Of a stretch of 64,000 bases of DNA, positions 62,426-64,000 are shown piece by piece. Every line of letters begins with the position of its first letter. Positions within the stretch are counted from its first letter, which is position 1. The DNA is taken from the NCBI GenBank assembly GCA_023078555.1, contig CM041197.1, positions 5,787,810 to 5,851,809 on the forward strand. The letters run 5' to 3'. The notes below the pieces were generated by a model. It worked only from the letters and a program-made list of their open reading frames with translations. It had not been told where the DNA came from and did not search any database. This DNA is from Ulva prolifera. Lineage: Eukaryota > Chlorophyta > Ulvophyceae > Ulvales > Ulvaceae. Position numbers and translations under genes: made by a program.

Positions 62426-64000
62426 TGCTTTACTACAACACACTCTTCACATGACATAGGTGTGTGTGACCTTTGTTCACGGCCGTTAAGAGCAACATGC
62501 TTCCCTGTCACCTTGAAGATGAAAAGTTCACAGGTGCTGAATATGTAATGTATTGGCTCATCGAGAAAAGATTTTCCACACGTCGAAGTTGAGTGCTTTA
62601 CTACAACACACTCTTCACATGACATAGGTGTGTGTGACCTTTGCGCACGTCCGTTAAGAGCAACATGCTTCCCTGTCACCTTGAAGTTAAAAAGTTCACA
62701 GGTGCTGAATATGTAATGTATTGGCTCATCGAGAAAAGATTTTCCACACGTCGAAGTTGAGTGCTTCACTACAACACACTCTTCACATGACATAGGTGTG
62801 TGTGACCTTTGCGCACGTCCGTTAAGAGCAACATGCTTCCCTGTCACCTTGAAGATGAAAAGTTCACAGGTGCTGAATATGTAATGTATTGGCTCATCGA
62901 GAAAAGATTTTCCACACGTCGAAGTTGAGTGCTTTACTACAACACACTCTTCACATGACATAGGTGTGTGTGACCTTTGCACACGTCCGTTAAGAGCAAC
63001 ATGCTTCCCTGTCACCTTGAAGTTGAAAAGTTCACAGGTGCTGAATATGTAATGTATTGGCTCAATCGAGAAAAGATTTTTCAGACGTCGAAGTTAAGTG
63101 ATTTACTACATCACACTCTACACATGACATAGGTGTGTGTGACCTTTGCGCACGGCCGTTAAGAGCAACATGCTTCCCTGTCACCTTGAAGTTGAAAAGT
63201 TCACAGGTGCTGAATATGTAATGTATTGGCTCATCGAGAAACGATGTTTCAGACGTCGAAGTTAAGTGATTTACTACATCACACTCTACACATGACATAG
63301 GTGTGTGTGACCTTTGTTCACGGCCGTTAAGAGCAACATGCTTCCCTGTCCCCTTGAAGTTGAAAAGTTCACAGGTGCTGAATATGTAATGTATTGGCTC
63401 ATCGAGAAAAGATTTTCCACACGTCGAAGTTGAGTGCTTCACTACAACACACTCTTCACATGACATAGGTGTGTGTGACCTTTGCGCACGTCCGTTAAGA
63501 GCAACATGCTTCCCTGTCACCTTGAAGTTGAAAAGTTCACAGGTGCTGAATATGTAATGTATTGGCTCATCGAGAAATAATTTTTCAGACGTCGAAGTTG
63601 AGTGCTTCACTACACCACACTATTCACATGACATAGGTGTGTGTGACCTTTGCGCACGTCCGTTAAGAGCAACATGCTTCCCTGTCACCTAGTAGTTGAA
63701 AAGTTCACAGGCGCTGTATATGGCATGCATTTACACAGCGAGAAGAGAATTCGACACATTGGATCAGAGCGCTACTCTAAAAAACACTTATCACAAGACA
63801 TAGGTGTGTGTGACCTTTGCGCACGTCCGTTAAGAGCAACATGCTTCCCTGTCACCTTGAAGTTGAAAAGTTCACAGGTGATGAATATGACTTGTATTGG
63901 CTCATCGAGAAAAGATTTTCCACACGTCGAAGTTGAGTGCTTTAATGCAACACACTCTTCACATGACATAGGTGTGTGTGACCTTTGCGCACGTCCGTTA
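62426..64000 (+). repeat. Array segment to window end
   Basis: Mixed class A, E, F, B' and D units without a clear duplicate in the window. Several units carry GAAGATGAAAAG or GCGCACGGCCG. The sequence ends inside a box (GCGCACGTCCGTTA), so the array continues to the right. I see no gene. Confidence 0.93.

Noticed and set aside
1..64000. CRISPR array
   Set aside because: Units are about 168 bp with no unique spacers; the entire period is repeated, and the context is eukaryotic.
1..64000. 5S rRNA, tRNA or rDNA spacer repeat
   Set aside because: I see no rRNA or tRNA-like internal promoter or conserved RNA sequence in the unit.
1..64000. Telomeric repeat tracts
   Set aside because: No TTAGGG-type or other short simple-repeat array occurs; only short GTGTGTGT runs lie within each unit.

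Overview
This window is almost entirely one giant tandem-repeat (satellite) array. A unit of about 168 bp (167, 168 or 169 bp depending on class) fills 1-2629 and 6984-64000. That is about 59.6 kb and roughly 355 head-to-tail copies, all in the same orientation. The array runs off both ends of the window. Its only interruption is a 4354-bp non-repetitive block at 2630-6983. The sequence is eukaryotic in character: it shows higher-order satellite organisation, candidate introns of about 50-200 bp with GT...AG ends, ATG contexts such as CACCATGG, and no operons or Shine-Dalgarno-led genes. Short introns and a Thr/Pro/Glu-rich then Lys/Arg-rich reading frame would suit a filamentous fungus, possibly a basidiomycete. 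That placement is inference only.

Layout. (1) 1-2629 and 6984-about 8806 are the two arms of one array domain. It is built from standard units (class A), a +1-bp class (C) and a strongly diverged class (B), partly organised as a 1345-bp eight-unit higher-order repeat (HOR) and a 505-bp three-unit HOR. (2) 2630-6983 is a candidate DNA transposon with CACAG...CTGTG ends, 39-bp imperfect terminal inverted repeats, GGGTGCGC subterminal motifs and a 2-bp TG target-site duplication. It looks CACTA/EnSpm-like and carries weakly supported spliced reading frames on the + strand, but no transposase I can recognise. (3) About 8807-18590 is a 4875-bp (29-unit) block in two near-identical tandem copies. 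(4) About 17.5-24.4 kb holds overlapping 1850-bp (11-unit) and 4036-bp (24-unit) duplications. (5) About 24445-30490 holds nearly three copies of a 2187-bp (13-unit) HOR. (6) About 31175-32215 is a relocated copy of a block from 16.5-17.6 kb. (7) From about 32.3 kb the array changes character. New unit classes (D, E, F and the recombinant B') appear and are shuffled by duplications with offsets of 10928, 8743, 6892, 3531, 2185, 2020 and 674 bp.

There is no gene network to describe. Long open frames in the array, up to 362 codons on + and 358 on - and overlapping each other, follow from a unit length of 56 codons. Most depend on GTG/TTG-type starts, so I do not annotate them as genes. The most interesting points are the layered HOR evolution with gene-conversion signatures, a nucleosome-sized unit with a nearly invariant box, a possible fossil CxxC...CH coding frame inside the unit, and a clean insertion of a CACTA-like element into a satellite array.
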